DNA of 61,565 nucleotides, from contig CBFHWY010000006.1 of assembly GCA_965659675.1 (NCBI GenBank), positions 1 through 61,565 on the forward strand, given 5' to 3'. Made by a program: the position numbers and the translations under genes. Below are positions 25,391-33,132 of the stretch, in pieces (the first letter of the stretch is position 1; each line of letters opens with the position of its first letter). The DNA comes from CBFHWY01 sp965659675. Its GTDB lineage: Bacteria; Bacteroidota; Bacteroidia; Flavobacteriales_G; Salibacteraceae. The notes beneath the pieces were generated by a model. The model did not search any database. It was not told the origin of the DNA and saw nothing but the letters and a program-made list of their open reading frames with translations.

Positions 25391-26431
25391 ATGGCAAACT
25401 ACAGGGTTCTGGGAATGATGTCTGGAACATCACTAGACGGTTTAGACCTGGCACTCATAGACTTTAAGATTGAAGCTGAATCTCTGAGCTTTGATCTCAT
25501 CAAAGCAGAAACTTTTCCTTACAAGAGACCCTTACAACAAAAATTGGCGGACGCCAGCGAATTGGGTGGCCTCGACTTGATAAAACTGGACCACCAATTT
25601 GCAGAATTACTCGCAAAGATGAGTTTAGAATTTCTCAGTTCTTGCGACAAAACTCCTGATCTGGTGGTGAGCCATGGTCACACTATTTTTCATCAACCCG
25701 ACAAGGGGTACACCCATCAAATTGGACACGGTCCCACATTATATTCTCGTCTAAATTATCCTCTCGTTTATGACCTACGAAGTCTGGATGTTGCCTTGGG
25801 CGGACAAGGTGCACCACTTGTGCCCGGTGCAGAATTCGACCTGTTTCCTATGTACAAATGCTTTCTGAACATCGGTGGCTTTAGCAATATGAGTTTCAAG
25901 ACAGGTGATGATATCAAAGCATTTGATATTTGTCCAGTTAACTCCATTTTGAACACATTGGCTCAGAATATGGGAAAAGCCTACGATGAAAATGGTGAAT
26001 TGGCCAGGTCAGGTCAAATTGATCGGAATCTACTTCAAAAGCTAAATAATTTGGATTACTATCATGGTGAATACCCAAAGTCCCTTGGCGTTGAATGGTC
26101 AGAGAAAAATATTTGGCCCCTATTAAGAGAGCATGACACGCATACCGCCATAAGCACCTACACCACTCATGCTGCCTATCAGATAGGAAGAAAGTTAGCT
26201 TCTACCGGCCTAACTTGTATGGCCAGTGGCGGCGGGTGTTACAATGAATATCTGGTTGAACAGATCAATGAGATATATCCCATTGATATCCCGCAAGACG
26301 ATACCGTGAACTTTAAAGAGGCCATATGTTTTGCCTATTTGGGTTTACTCAGATCTGAAAATAAGATCAACTGTTTTGCCTCAGTCACAGGAGCTGAAAG
26401 AGACAGTTCATCCGGTATTTTCATTGGATAG
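25391..26431 (+). CDS. anmK: Anhydro-N-acetylmuramic acid kinase
   Basis: This 346-residue cytosolic kinase phosphorylates and opens 1,6-anhydro-MurNAc released in peptidoglycan turnover, giving MurNAc 6-phosphate. Family features are the N-terminal ATP-binding MSGTSLDGLDLALI, SHGHTIFHQP, the long GGQGAPLVPGAEFDLF segment and ASGGGCYNEYL near the C-terminus. It is divergent from the acyl-CoA dehydrogenase. Other recycling genes (murQ, nagZ) are not in the window. Confidence 0.94.
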   Translation: MANYRVLGMMSGTSLDGLDLALIDFKIEAESLSFDLIKAETFPYKRPLQQKLADASELGGLDLIKLDHQFAELLAKMSLEFLSSCDKTPDLVVSHGHTIFHQPDKGYTHQIGHGPTLYSRLNYPLVYDLRSLDVALGGQGAPLVPGAEFDLFPMYKCFLNIGGFSNMSFKTGDDIKAFDICPVNSILNTLAQNMGKAYDENGELARSGQIDRNLLQKLNNLDYYHGEYPKSLGVEWSEKNIWPLLREHDTHTAISTYTTHAAYQIGRKLASTGLTCMASGGGCYNEYLVEQINEIYPIDIPQDDTVNFKEAICFAYLGLLRSENKINCFASVTGAERDSSSGIFIG

Positions 26432-26485
26432 TCGGGAGTCTCTAAAAAAAGCAGTCTCTGCTCACCGCCTTAGGCCTTGAATTTA

Positions 26486-26493
26486 TACATTTG
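26486..26493 (+). promoter_or_regulatory. Putative -7 box for the amino-acid dehydrogenase (TACATTTG)
   Basis: Exact TAnnTTTG match 19 nt before the ATG at 26513. No clear -33 TTG. Confidence 0.5.
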
Positions 26494-26512
26494 CGCCTCT
26501 TGATTAAAGGCT

Positions 26513-27739
26513 ATGAAAGAACTTCTTGATCGATTCGAAAACAAGACACCAGAGATCGTTTTCGAATGGCATGATAGTGAAACCGAAGCTCAGGGATGGG
26601 TTGTGATCAACTCACTCAGAGGTGGGGCTGCTGGCGGCGGTACGCGCATGAGAAAAGGGCTTGACAAAAGAGAAGTTGAGAGTCTGGCCAAAACCATGGA
26701 AGTCAAATTCACCGTTGCTGGTCCAGGAATTGGAGGAGCAAAGAGTGGAATCAACTTCGACCCCAACGACCCTCGAAAAGACGGTGTTCTAAAACGTTGG
26801 TATAAAGCAGTGATCCCTCTTTTAAAGAATTACTACGGAACAGGTGGAGACCTGAACGTAGATGAAGTTCACGAGGTTATTCCGATCACTGAGAGCTTTG
26901 GCTTATGGCACCCACAGGAAGGAGTGCTCCAGGGGCATTTTAATCCAAGTGAAGGACAAAAGATCAAAAAGATCGGACAACTCAGAAAAGGAGTGTCCAA
27001 AGAAGTTGAAGATCCGAGTTACTCACCAAATCCCGCTAAAAAATATCTGGTTGCAGATCTTATCACGGGCTACGGAGTAGCCGAGTCGATCAAGCACTAC
27101 TACGATATTTGGGGTGGTGATGTAGCTGGAAAACGCGTTATTGTTCAGGGTTGGGGAAATGTTGGTGCCGCGGGTGCCTACTATCTCGCTCAGATGGGCG
27201 CCAAAGTCGTTGGTATCATCGACAGAGTTGGAGGACTCATCAATGAAGAGGGCTTCAGCTTTGAAGAGATCACCGAATTATTTGAGAAAAAAGACGGAAA
27301 TAAGCTTGTAAGCCCGAATCTGATCCCATTTGAGGAGATCAATCAAAAAATTTGGAGCTTAGGAGCGGAAATATTCATTCCCTGCGCAGCCTCAAGGTTG
27401 ATCACAAGAGAGCAGGTAGATGAAATGATCAAGTCGGGCATTGAAGTAATTAGCGCAGGAGCGAATGTTCCTTTTGCTGATCCTGAAATCTTCTTTGGAC
27501 CCATTGCCGATTTTTGTGACGAACAAATTGCAGTGATCCCAGACTTTATTTCAAATTGTGGAATGGCAAGAGTATTTGCCTACCTCATGCAGGACCATGC
27601 AGAATTAACTGATGAAGCTATTTTTAGCGACACTTCAAAGGTGATCAAAGAGGCCATGGCTGATGTTCATAAACTCAATTCAAAGCATAGCAAAATTGCA
27701 AAGACTGCTTTCGAAATTGCATTAAAGCAGTTATTATAA
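26513..27739 (+). CDS. Glu/Leu/Phe/Val family amino-acid dehydrogenase
   Basis: This 408-residue cytosolic NAD(P)-dependent enzyme interconverts an amino acid and its 2-oxo acid plus ammonia. The dimerisation/catalytic half has GGAAGGGTRMRKG and the catalytic Lys region GPGIGGAKSGINFD. The Rossmann half has VIVQGWGNVGAAGAYYLAQM, then IPCAASRLIT and ISAGANVPF. It is shorter than canonical hexameric glutamate dehydrogenases (about 450 residues) and the substrate cannot be assigned with confidence. It starts a probable operon with nhaD, which begins 4 bp after its stop. Confidence 0.88.
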   Translation: MKELLDRFENKTPEIVFEWHDSETEAQGWVVINSLRGGAAGGGTRMRKGLDKREVESLAKTMEVKFTVAGPGIGGAKSGINFDPNDPRKDGVLKRWYKAVIPLLKNYYGTGGDLNVDEVHEVIPITESFGLWHPQEGVLQGHFNPSEGQKIKKIGQLRKGVSKEVEDPSYSPNPAKKYLVADLITGYGVAESIKHYYDIWGGDVAGKRVIVQGWGNVGAAGAYYLAQMGAKVVGIIDRVGGLINEEGFSFEEITELFEKKDGNKLVSPNLIPFEEINQKIWSLGAEIFIPCAASRLITREQVDEMIKSGIEVISAGANVPFADPEIFFGPIADFCDEQIAVIPDFISNCGMARVFAYLMQDHAELTDEAIFSDTSKVIKEAMADVHKLNSKHSKIAKTAFEIALKQLL

Positions 27740-27743
27740 GCGC

Positions 27744-29150
27744 ATGTTTATTTTAATGATCGTCGTATTTGTTCTGGGCTATGTTGGCATAGCTATGGAG
27801 CATACCATCAAGGTTGACAAGGCAGCTTCTGCCCTACTCACCGGGGTGATCACATGGACCATCCTCGTATTTGGTGCTGGCGATATTTTAGGAGTTGACA
27901 CGAGTCTCTCCGTGAATGGCATCATAGATCAGGGTGGTGATCTCATGAAGAGTTTACGACACTTCTTATTCGAGAACCCAAGTGATGCTCCAGCTGAAAC
28001 TCCAGAGATCCTGAATCATTATGTGACTCACGAACTACGACACCACCTTATTGAGATCTCTGAGATCCTATTTTTCCTTTTAGGAGCGATGACCATCGTT
28101 GAGTTGGTTGACGCTCATGAAGGTTTTTCTGTGATCACGAACAAAATCACGACCAAGAATAAGGTTAAGCTCATTTGGATATTGTCGATCGTCGCTTTCT
28201 TCTTCTCAGCGGCTCTCGATAACCTGACCACCGCAATTGTGATGGCAGCGCTGATCAAGAAATTGATAGGCGACATCAAAGACCAATGGATCTTTGGCGG
28301 AGTGATCGTGATCGCCGCCAACGCAGGGGGTGCGTGGTCACCGATCGGAGATGTCACCACCATCATGCTTTGGATCAATGGTCAGGTAACAGCTGCAAAT
28401 ATCATCCAGGCGATCATCGTTCCTAGTTTGATCTGTATGATCGTTCCATTGATCATACTGACCTTCACGTTGAAAGGTGAGATCAACCCGCCTGAGGAGA
28501 TCGATAGTGGTGATGAATACAGAACTTCAGACTTTGAACGAAAGTTTGTTTTTGGGCTCGGGGTGGCTTGCTTACTCTTTGTCCCGATCTTCAAGACCGT
28601 TACCCATCTGCCTCCATTCATGGGAATCCTTCTTGGTTTAGGCTTTTTGTGGCTTGTTACTGAGTTGATGCACAGAAACAAAAGCCGAGAAGCAAAAGTG
28701 TCTCACACCGTTGTGGGAGTGATCCGCAAAATTGATGTTCCTTCTGTATTATTCTTCCTCGGTATTCTAGCTGCGGTGGGGAGTTTGCAGTCTGCCGGAC
28801 ACCTTGGAATGCTCGCTACTTATTTGGAAGAGAATGTGGGGAATATCTATGTCATTAATTTGATCATTGGGGTCCTTTCCTCAATTGTAGATAATGTACC
28901 ATTGGTAGCCGCAGCTCAGGGTATGTATGAGATCGCACCTACCGGACCATATATGGTTGATGGTACCTTCTGGGAATTCCTGGCTTACTGTGCCGGAACA
29001 GGAGGAAGCTGTCTGGTCATAGGTTCGGCAGCAGGTGTAGCCATCATGGGAATCTTAAGAATAGACTTCTTCTGGTACATGAAGCGAATTACCCTTCTTG
29101 CCTTTATCGGTTACATTGCCGGTGCTGCTTACTACATTTTGGTAAGCTAA
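27744..29150 (+). CDS. nhaD: Na+/H+ antiporter NhaD
   Basis: This 468-residue inner-membrane protein of the ion-transporter superfamily has about twelve hydrophobic segments. NhaD exports sodium (and lithium) for protons and is common in marine and halophilic bacteria. Visible blocks are SAALDNLTTAIVMAALI, ANAGGAWSPIGDVTTIMLW and the second-half DNVPLVAAAQGMY and GTGGSCLVIGSAAG. These paired conserved loops reflect the inverted-repeat architecture of the superfamily. The ATG lies 4 bp after the dehydrogenase stop. The ExbB-type gene follows after 89 bp, so an independent promoter there is possible. Confidence 0.92.
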   Translation: MFILMIVVFVLGYVGIAMEHTIKVDKAASALLTGVITWTILVFGAGDILGVDTSLSVNGIIDQGGDLMKSLRHFLFENPSDAPAETPEILNHYVTHELRHHLIEISEILFFLLGAMTIVELVDAHEGFSVITNKITTKNKVKLIWILSIVAFFFSAALDNLTTAIVMAALIKKLIGDIKDQWIFGGVIVIAANAGGAWSPIGDVTTIMLWINGQVTAANIIQAIIVPSLICMIVPLIILTFTLKGEINPPEEIDSGDEYRTSDFERKFVFGLGVACLLFVPIFKTVTHLPPFMGILLGLGFLWLVTELMHRNKSREAKVSHTVVGVIRKIDVPSVLFFLGILAAVGSLQSAGHLGMLATYLEENVGNIYVINLIIGVLSSIVDNVPLVAAAQGMYEIAPTGPYMVDGTFWEFLAYCAGTGGSCLVIGSAAGVAIMGILRIDFFWYMKRITLLAFIGYIAGAAYYILVS

Positions 29151-29239
29151 GTTCATCAACATTCCTTTGTGAGAATAAAAGGTGTTTGCTGAGTTTCTGG
29201 CAGGCTTCACAAGCTAATCTTTGTATAAAGAGCTGAAGC

Positions 29240-29929
29240 ATGTTTAAAAACCTACTACAAATTGAAGTTGCCAGTGATACCCTGGCCGGAGCACAACCCA
29301 CTGAGGAAACGCTATCGATACTGGAACTCATCGCCGGGGGAGGTTGGTATATCATGATACCACTTGGGATCCTTAGCGTACTTGCTGTTTACATTTTCAT
29401 CGAACGATTTCTGTTGATCCAAAGGGTCGAAAAGGTTGATCCGGGTTTTATGGATCAGATCAAGGACTTCATCTACGACGGGAAAATTGATGCTGCCAAA
29501 TCACTCAGTCAATCGAATGAAACTCCATTCAGCAAAATGATCCTCAAAGGAATCATGCGAATCGGGAAACCACTGGGAGACATCAGTGCGGCAGTTGAAA
29601 ACGTAGGTAAGCTTGAGATCTACAAACTTGAGAAGAGTTTATCAACCCTGGCCACCATTGCTGGTGCAGCTCCAATGATCGGGTTCCTGGGTACAGTAAT
29701 TGGAATGATCAATACCTTTCATGAGATGTATGCCGCTGGTAACAGTGTGGAAATCTCAGATCTCTCTGGAGGGATCATGCAGGCCATGGTTACTACCGCG
29801 GCTGGACTGATCATTGGGATCGTTGCCTATGTTGGTTACAACATTCTGGTGGCGAAGATCGAAAAGGTAGTGTACAAGATGGAAGCCACTACGATTGAAT
29901 TTATGGATCTTCTTCACGAACCAGCATAA
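29240..29929 (+). CDS. exbB: MotA/TolQ/ExbB proton channel protein
   Basis: This 229-residue inner-membrane protein forms the proton-motive-force-driven stator with ExbD to energise TonB. One helix lies near residues 36-58 and two near the C-terminal half (about 130-155 and 175-200), with the conserved GAAPMIGFLGTVIGMI and AMVTTAAGLIIGIVAY blocks that line the channel. The long N-terminal region before the first helix is usual in Bacteroidota. A TAATCTTTG sequence about 20 nt before the ATG is a near match to the -7 box with one extra base. It begins a tight exbB-exbD-tonB cassette. ExbB and TolQ cannot be told apart by sequence here. Confidence 0.9.
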   Translation: MFKNLLQIEVASDTLAGAQPTEETLSILELIAGGGWYIMIPLGILSVLAVYIFIERFLLIQRVEKVDPGFMDQIKDFIYDGKIDAAKSLSQSNETPFSKMILKGIMRIGKPLGDISAAVENVGKLEIYKLEKSLSTLATIAGAAPMIGFLGTVIGMINTFHEMYAAGNSVEISDLSGGIMQAMVTTAAGLIIGIVAYVGYNILVAKIEKVVYKMEATTIEFMDLLHEPA

Positions 29930-29931
29930 GC

Positions 29932-30324
29932 ATGGGAATCAAATCAAGAAATAAGGTCAGTGTGAGCTTCAGTATGTCGTCAATGACGGACATCGTATTC
30001 CTTCTGCTCATTTTTTTCATCATCGTATCAACCATGGTGAGCCCGAATGCATTAAAAGTACTTTTGCCCACAAGCAGCGCAAAAACAAGCTCTCCACAAT
30101 CCATTTCAGTAACGATCACTCCTGAATTGGAATACTATGTCAATGGAAAACCCGTTAGTGTATCAGCACTTGAGTCGCAGATCAAGATGAAGATCGGGGA
30201 TGCAGAAAAACCGGGTATTGTTTTGCATTGTGATCAAAGCGTTCCCATTGAGCACGCTGTGAAGGTGATGGACATTGCGAACAAAAATCAATTTGACCTC
30301 GTACTAGCAACTAAACCAAATTAA
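29932..30324 (+). CDS. exbD: ExbD/TolR biopolymer transport protein
   Basis: This 130-residue protein has a single N-terminal membrane helix (about 16-36). The conserved Asp in SSMTDIVFLLLIFF is the proton-carrying residue of the ExbD/TolR family. The periplasmic part is a small alpha/beta domain. It starts 2 bp after exbB and is followed directly by the TonB-like gene. Many Bacteroidota carry two consecutive exbD genes; only one is present here. Confidence 0.92.
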   Translation: MGIKSRNKVSVSFSMSSMTDIVFLLLIFFIIVSTMVSPNALKVLLPTSSAKTSSPQSISVTITPELEYYVNGKPVSVSALESQIKMKIGDAEKPGIVLHCDQSVPIEHAVKVMDIANKNQFDLVLATKPN

Positions 30325-31128
30325 TTGAAGTTTCTTGAAGATAAGGACAAAAGGAGAGGGTTAATCGGGACCCTGGTATTTCACATACTTCTTTTGGTAG
30401 TTTTTGCCCTTTACGGTCTTACCTACATGGAGCCAAGACCAGAGCAGGGTATTCTTATCAATTTCGGAACAAGTGATGTAGGTTCGGGAGAAGTTCAGCC
30501 AGACAATCCAGGTGAGAATACAGAAGCAGAAGTTCAGGAAACAGAGGTCACTGAAACGAACGAGGCTACACCATCAGACGCTGAACAGGAAGTACTGAAC
30601 CAAGACAATGTTGAAACAGTAGCTGTACCCGAGGAGAAAGAAAAGACTCAGGAGGAAATTGACGCTGAACGAAAAGCCGAAGAAGAGCGAAAGAAACAAG
30701 AAGAGTTTAAGAATAAGCTCAACCAGATGTGGAATAAATCCAAGTCTGGAGATGGCAGCGAAGGAGATGATAACGAACAGGGAGATAAAGGTCAATTGGA
30801 CGGTGACAAATCCCCAGGAGCATATAGTGGTACTCCAGGCGGAGGCGGCGGAGGCAATGGAGACTATCAACTCTCCGGAAGAAATGCCTTAAAAAAGGTC
30901 AAACCAAATTATGATTGTCAGGAATCTGGACGAGTTGTAGTGCAGGTCAAAGTAGATCGCGATGGTAACACCATCTCAGCCAGCGTAGAGATGAAGTTAA
31001 CTACGAACATGGCAAGTTGCCTTACCAGCAGGGCAAAGCAAGCGGCCATGAAAACTAAATGGGAGGCTAAAAAAGATGCCCCAGACTTCCAGGTTGGTCG
31101 TATCGTGTACAACTTCGAATTAAATTGA
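30325..31128 (+). CDS. tonB: TonB-family energy transducer (TTG start)
   Basis: This 267-residue protein has an N-terminal membrane anchor (about 13-33) and a periplasmic Glu-rich region with an EKEKTQEEIDAERKAEEERK coiled stretch (about 100-130). A poly-Gly linker follows, then a TonB C-terminal domain (about 190-267) with GRVVVQVKVDRDGNTISA and a final YNFELN strand. Two cysteines (in NYDCQESG and ASCLTSRA) could form a disulfide in the C-terminal domain. The start is TTG immediately after the exbD stop; no ATG precedes the anchor, so TTG is preferred. The acidic/basic middle region also resembles TolA, so a Tol-like role is possible. The stop overlaps folC (TGATG). Confidence 0.85.
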   Translation: MKFLEDKDKRRGLIGTLVFHILLLVVFALYGLTYMEPRPEQGILINFGTSDVGSGEVQPDNPGENTEAEVQETEVTETNEATPSDAEQEVLNQDNVETVAVPEEKEKTQEEIDAERKAEEERKKQEEFKNKLNQMWNKSKSGDGSEGDDNEQGDKGQLDGDKSPGAYSGTPGGGGGGNGDYQLSGRNALKKVKPNYDCQESGRVVVQVKVDRDGNTISASVEMKLTTNMASCLTSRAKQAAMKTKWEAKKDAPDFQVGRIVYNFELN

Positions 31129-32357
31129 TGGATTACCAGCAGACCCTGGAGTACCTCTTTGGTCAGCTACCCATGTATCAGCGTCAGGGAAAAGCCGCCT
31201 ATAAGGCTGACCTTTCGAGCACCCTGGCATTCGATAAAATTCAGGGACACCCACATCAGGCATTCAAAAGCATTCACATTGCCGGGACCAACGGAAAGGG
31301 CTCCTGCTCGCATATGCTTGCCTCCATTCTTCAAGAGTCTGGTTACAAGGTCGGGCTCTATACATCTCCTCACCTGATTGATTTCAGGGAAAGGATCAGA
31401 GTGAATGGTGAAATGATCGAAAAAGAGTATGTGATCGACTTCGTACAACGATACAAAGTACCCACTGAGCAAATTCAGCCCTCCTTCTTTGAGTGGAGCG
31501 TGGCACTGGCCTTTGAGTACTTTAAGGACGTCGGAATCGACATTGCAGTCATCGAAACAGGTATGGGCGGAAGGTTAGATTCAACGAATATTATTTCGCC
31601 TGAGCTGTGCATCATTACCAATATTGGCATGGATCATCAACAGTTCCTGGGAGACAGTATCGAGAAGATCGCAGGTGAAAAAGCCGGGATCATCAAGAAA
31701 GAAACTCCCGTAATTATTGGAAGTTTCCAAAAAGCTTGCGCGAATGTCTTTAAGTCAAAGGCGGAGGCTGTTCAAGCACCTTTGTATTTCATTGATGAGG
31801 AGGATGAACTCTTTAAAACAGACCTAAAAGGAATTTATCAAAAAGCCAACCAGAGAAGCGTTCTAAAGGCCTGCAAGCTCCTCAATGATCTTGGATATAA
31901 AATGGATCCAGAATTCATTGAGAATGGCTTAAAAAAGGTCGTTAAAAATACTGGTTTGAGGGGCCGCTGGGAGGAAATAGCCAAAGATCCCATATGTATT
32001 GCAGATGTTGGACATAATATAGATGGCATTCGATATAATATGCTTCAACTCAGCACGGCAGCATATGAGAGCCTTCATATTGTCTGGGGAATGGTTGATG
32101 ACAAGGACCTCAAAGAAGTCATGTCCCTCTTACCAGGTAATGCGTCGTATTACTTCTGCAAGGCAGAAATCCCAAGGAGTTGTGAAGCAGAAAAACTTCT
32201 GGAAATAGCTGAGCAACTGGGCTTAGAAGGTACAGTCTATGATACTGTCCCTCAAGCTTATCTTGCTGCAAGAGAAAAAGCCAATAGCGCAGATCTGATC
32301 TATATTGGAGGGAGTACTTTTGTTGTCGCCGATCTTCTGACATTCTTAATAGACTGA
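31128..32357 (+). CDS. folC: Bifunctional folylpolyglutamate/dihydrofolate synthase
   Basis: This 409-residue Mur-ligase-like ATPase adds glutamate to dihydropteroate or to folates. It has the ATP loop IAGTNGKGSCSHML (about 51-64), GLYTSPHLIDFRERI, EWSVALAFEYF, ETGMGGRLDSTN, ITNIGMDHQQFLG, and the C-terminal IADVGHNIDGI. ATG 31128 is preferred over the overlapping TTG (31125). The one-base overlap with tonB makes it the last gene of the exbB-exbD-tonB-folC run, a linkage by transcription and not by function. Confidence 0.95.
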   Translation: MDYQQTLEYLFGQLPMYQRQGKAAYKADLSSTLAFDKIQGHPHQAFKSIHIAGTNGKGSCSHMLASILQESGYKVGLYTSPHLIDFRERIRVNGEMIEKEYVIDFVQRYKVPTEQIQPSFFEWSVALAFEYFKDVGIDIAVIETGMGGRLDSTNIISPELCIITNIGMDHQQFLGDSIEKIAGEKAGIIKKETPVIIGSFQKACANVFKSKAEAVQAPLYFIDEEDELFKTDLKGIYQKANQRSVLKACKLLNDLGYKMDPEFIENGLKKVVKNTGLRGRWEEIAKDPICIADVGHNIDGIRYNMLQLSTAAYESLHIVWGMVDDKDLKEVMSLLPGNASYYFCKAEIPRSCEAEKLLEIAEQLGLEGTVYDTVPQAYLAAREKANSADLIYIGGSTFVVADLLTFLID

Positions 32358-32394
32358 TATTAAGTTTATTTCCTAATTTAGAGAGCCCTTAAAA

Positions 32395-33126
32395 ATGGAA
32401 GAACACATCAAACATGTCTTTTGGCATCTACCCAATGCCATTGCTGTAATGGATAAGGAGATGAAATATCTCGCCTACAGTAAGAAGTGGTTAGAAGATT
32501 ATGGTTTGGAGGGTGATCTTATAGGCAAATCACACTATGAGATCTTTCCCGAGATAGGTGAGGAATGGAAGCAAATTCATCAAGAGTGTCTTGAAGGCGG
32601 AACTGAGCGAAAGCGCGACATCGACCGGTTTGAAAGGGCTGATGGCAGCATTCAATGGGTGAAATGGGAGATCAGACCCTGGTTGGTCGATGAACATGTA
32701 GAGGGAATAATCATGTCGACCGAAGACATTACGGAGATCAAAGTAATTCAGGATAAGCTATTCAACTCTGAGCAAACTTTTCATCGGTTCATGTCCAATT
32801 TACCTGTCCTTATTTGGATGAAAGACGCTGAGCTTAAATATACCTACGTCAATGACTTTTTTAAAGAGAAGTTTAACATGAATGACACTGATATTCTTGG
32901 CAAAAAAGATGAGGATTTTATGAAACCTGAAAATGCCAGGTACTGTCTCCAAAGTGACCTGGATGCTTTAAAAAGCAATTCTCCTGTGAATAGCATCGAA
33001 CGCTCCTCGGATCCCAATTCCTTTTACGACTATATCATGACCATCAAGTTCAGGATCATGAATAGCGATGGTAATGCCTACCTGGGGGCAGTAGGCATCG
33101 ATATCTCCGACATAAAAAGATCCTAG
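32395..33126 (+). CDS. Double-PAS-domain protein without an output domain
   Basis: This 243-residue soluble protein consists of two PAS/PAC sensor modules. The first (about 1-118) includes YLAYSKKWLEDYGL, GKSHYEIFPEI and a PAC end EGIIMSTEDITEIK. The second (about 125-243) includes WMKDAELKYTYVNDFFKEKF, GKKDEDFM and YLGAVGIDISDIKRS. The protein stops where a histidine kinase or GGDEF domain usually begins, and 6 bp later the convergent cargo gene ends, so there is no remnant of an output domain. It has no membrane helix or signal peptide. It may act as a stand-alone sensor or be a truncated kinase. Upstream, TAATTTAG is a poor -7 match. Confidence 0.8.
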   Translation: MEEHIKHVFWHLPNAIAVMDKEMKYLAYSKKWLEDYGLEGDLIGKSHYEIFPEIGEEWKQIHQECLEGGTERKRDIDRFERADGSIQWVKWEIRPWLVDEHVEGIIMSTEDITEIKVIQDKLFNSEQTFHRFMSNLPVLIWMKDAELKYTYVNDFFKEKFNMNDTDILGKKDEDFMKPENARYCLQSDLDALKSNSPVNSIERSSDPNSFYDYIMTIKFRIMNSDGNAYLGAVGIDISDIKRS

Positions 33127-33132
33127 GCGAAG

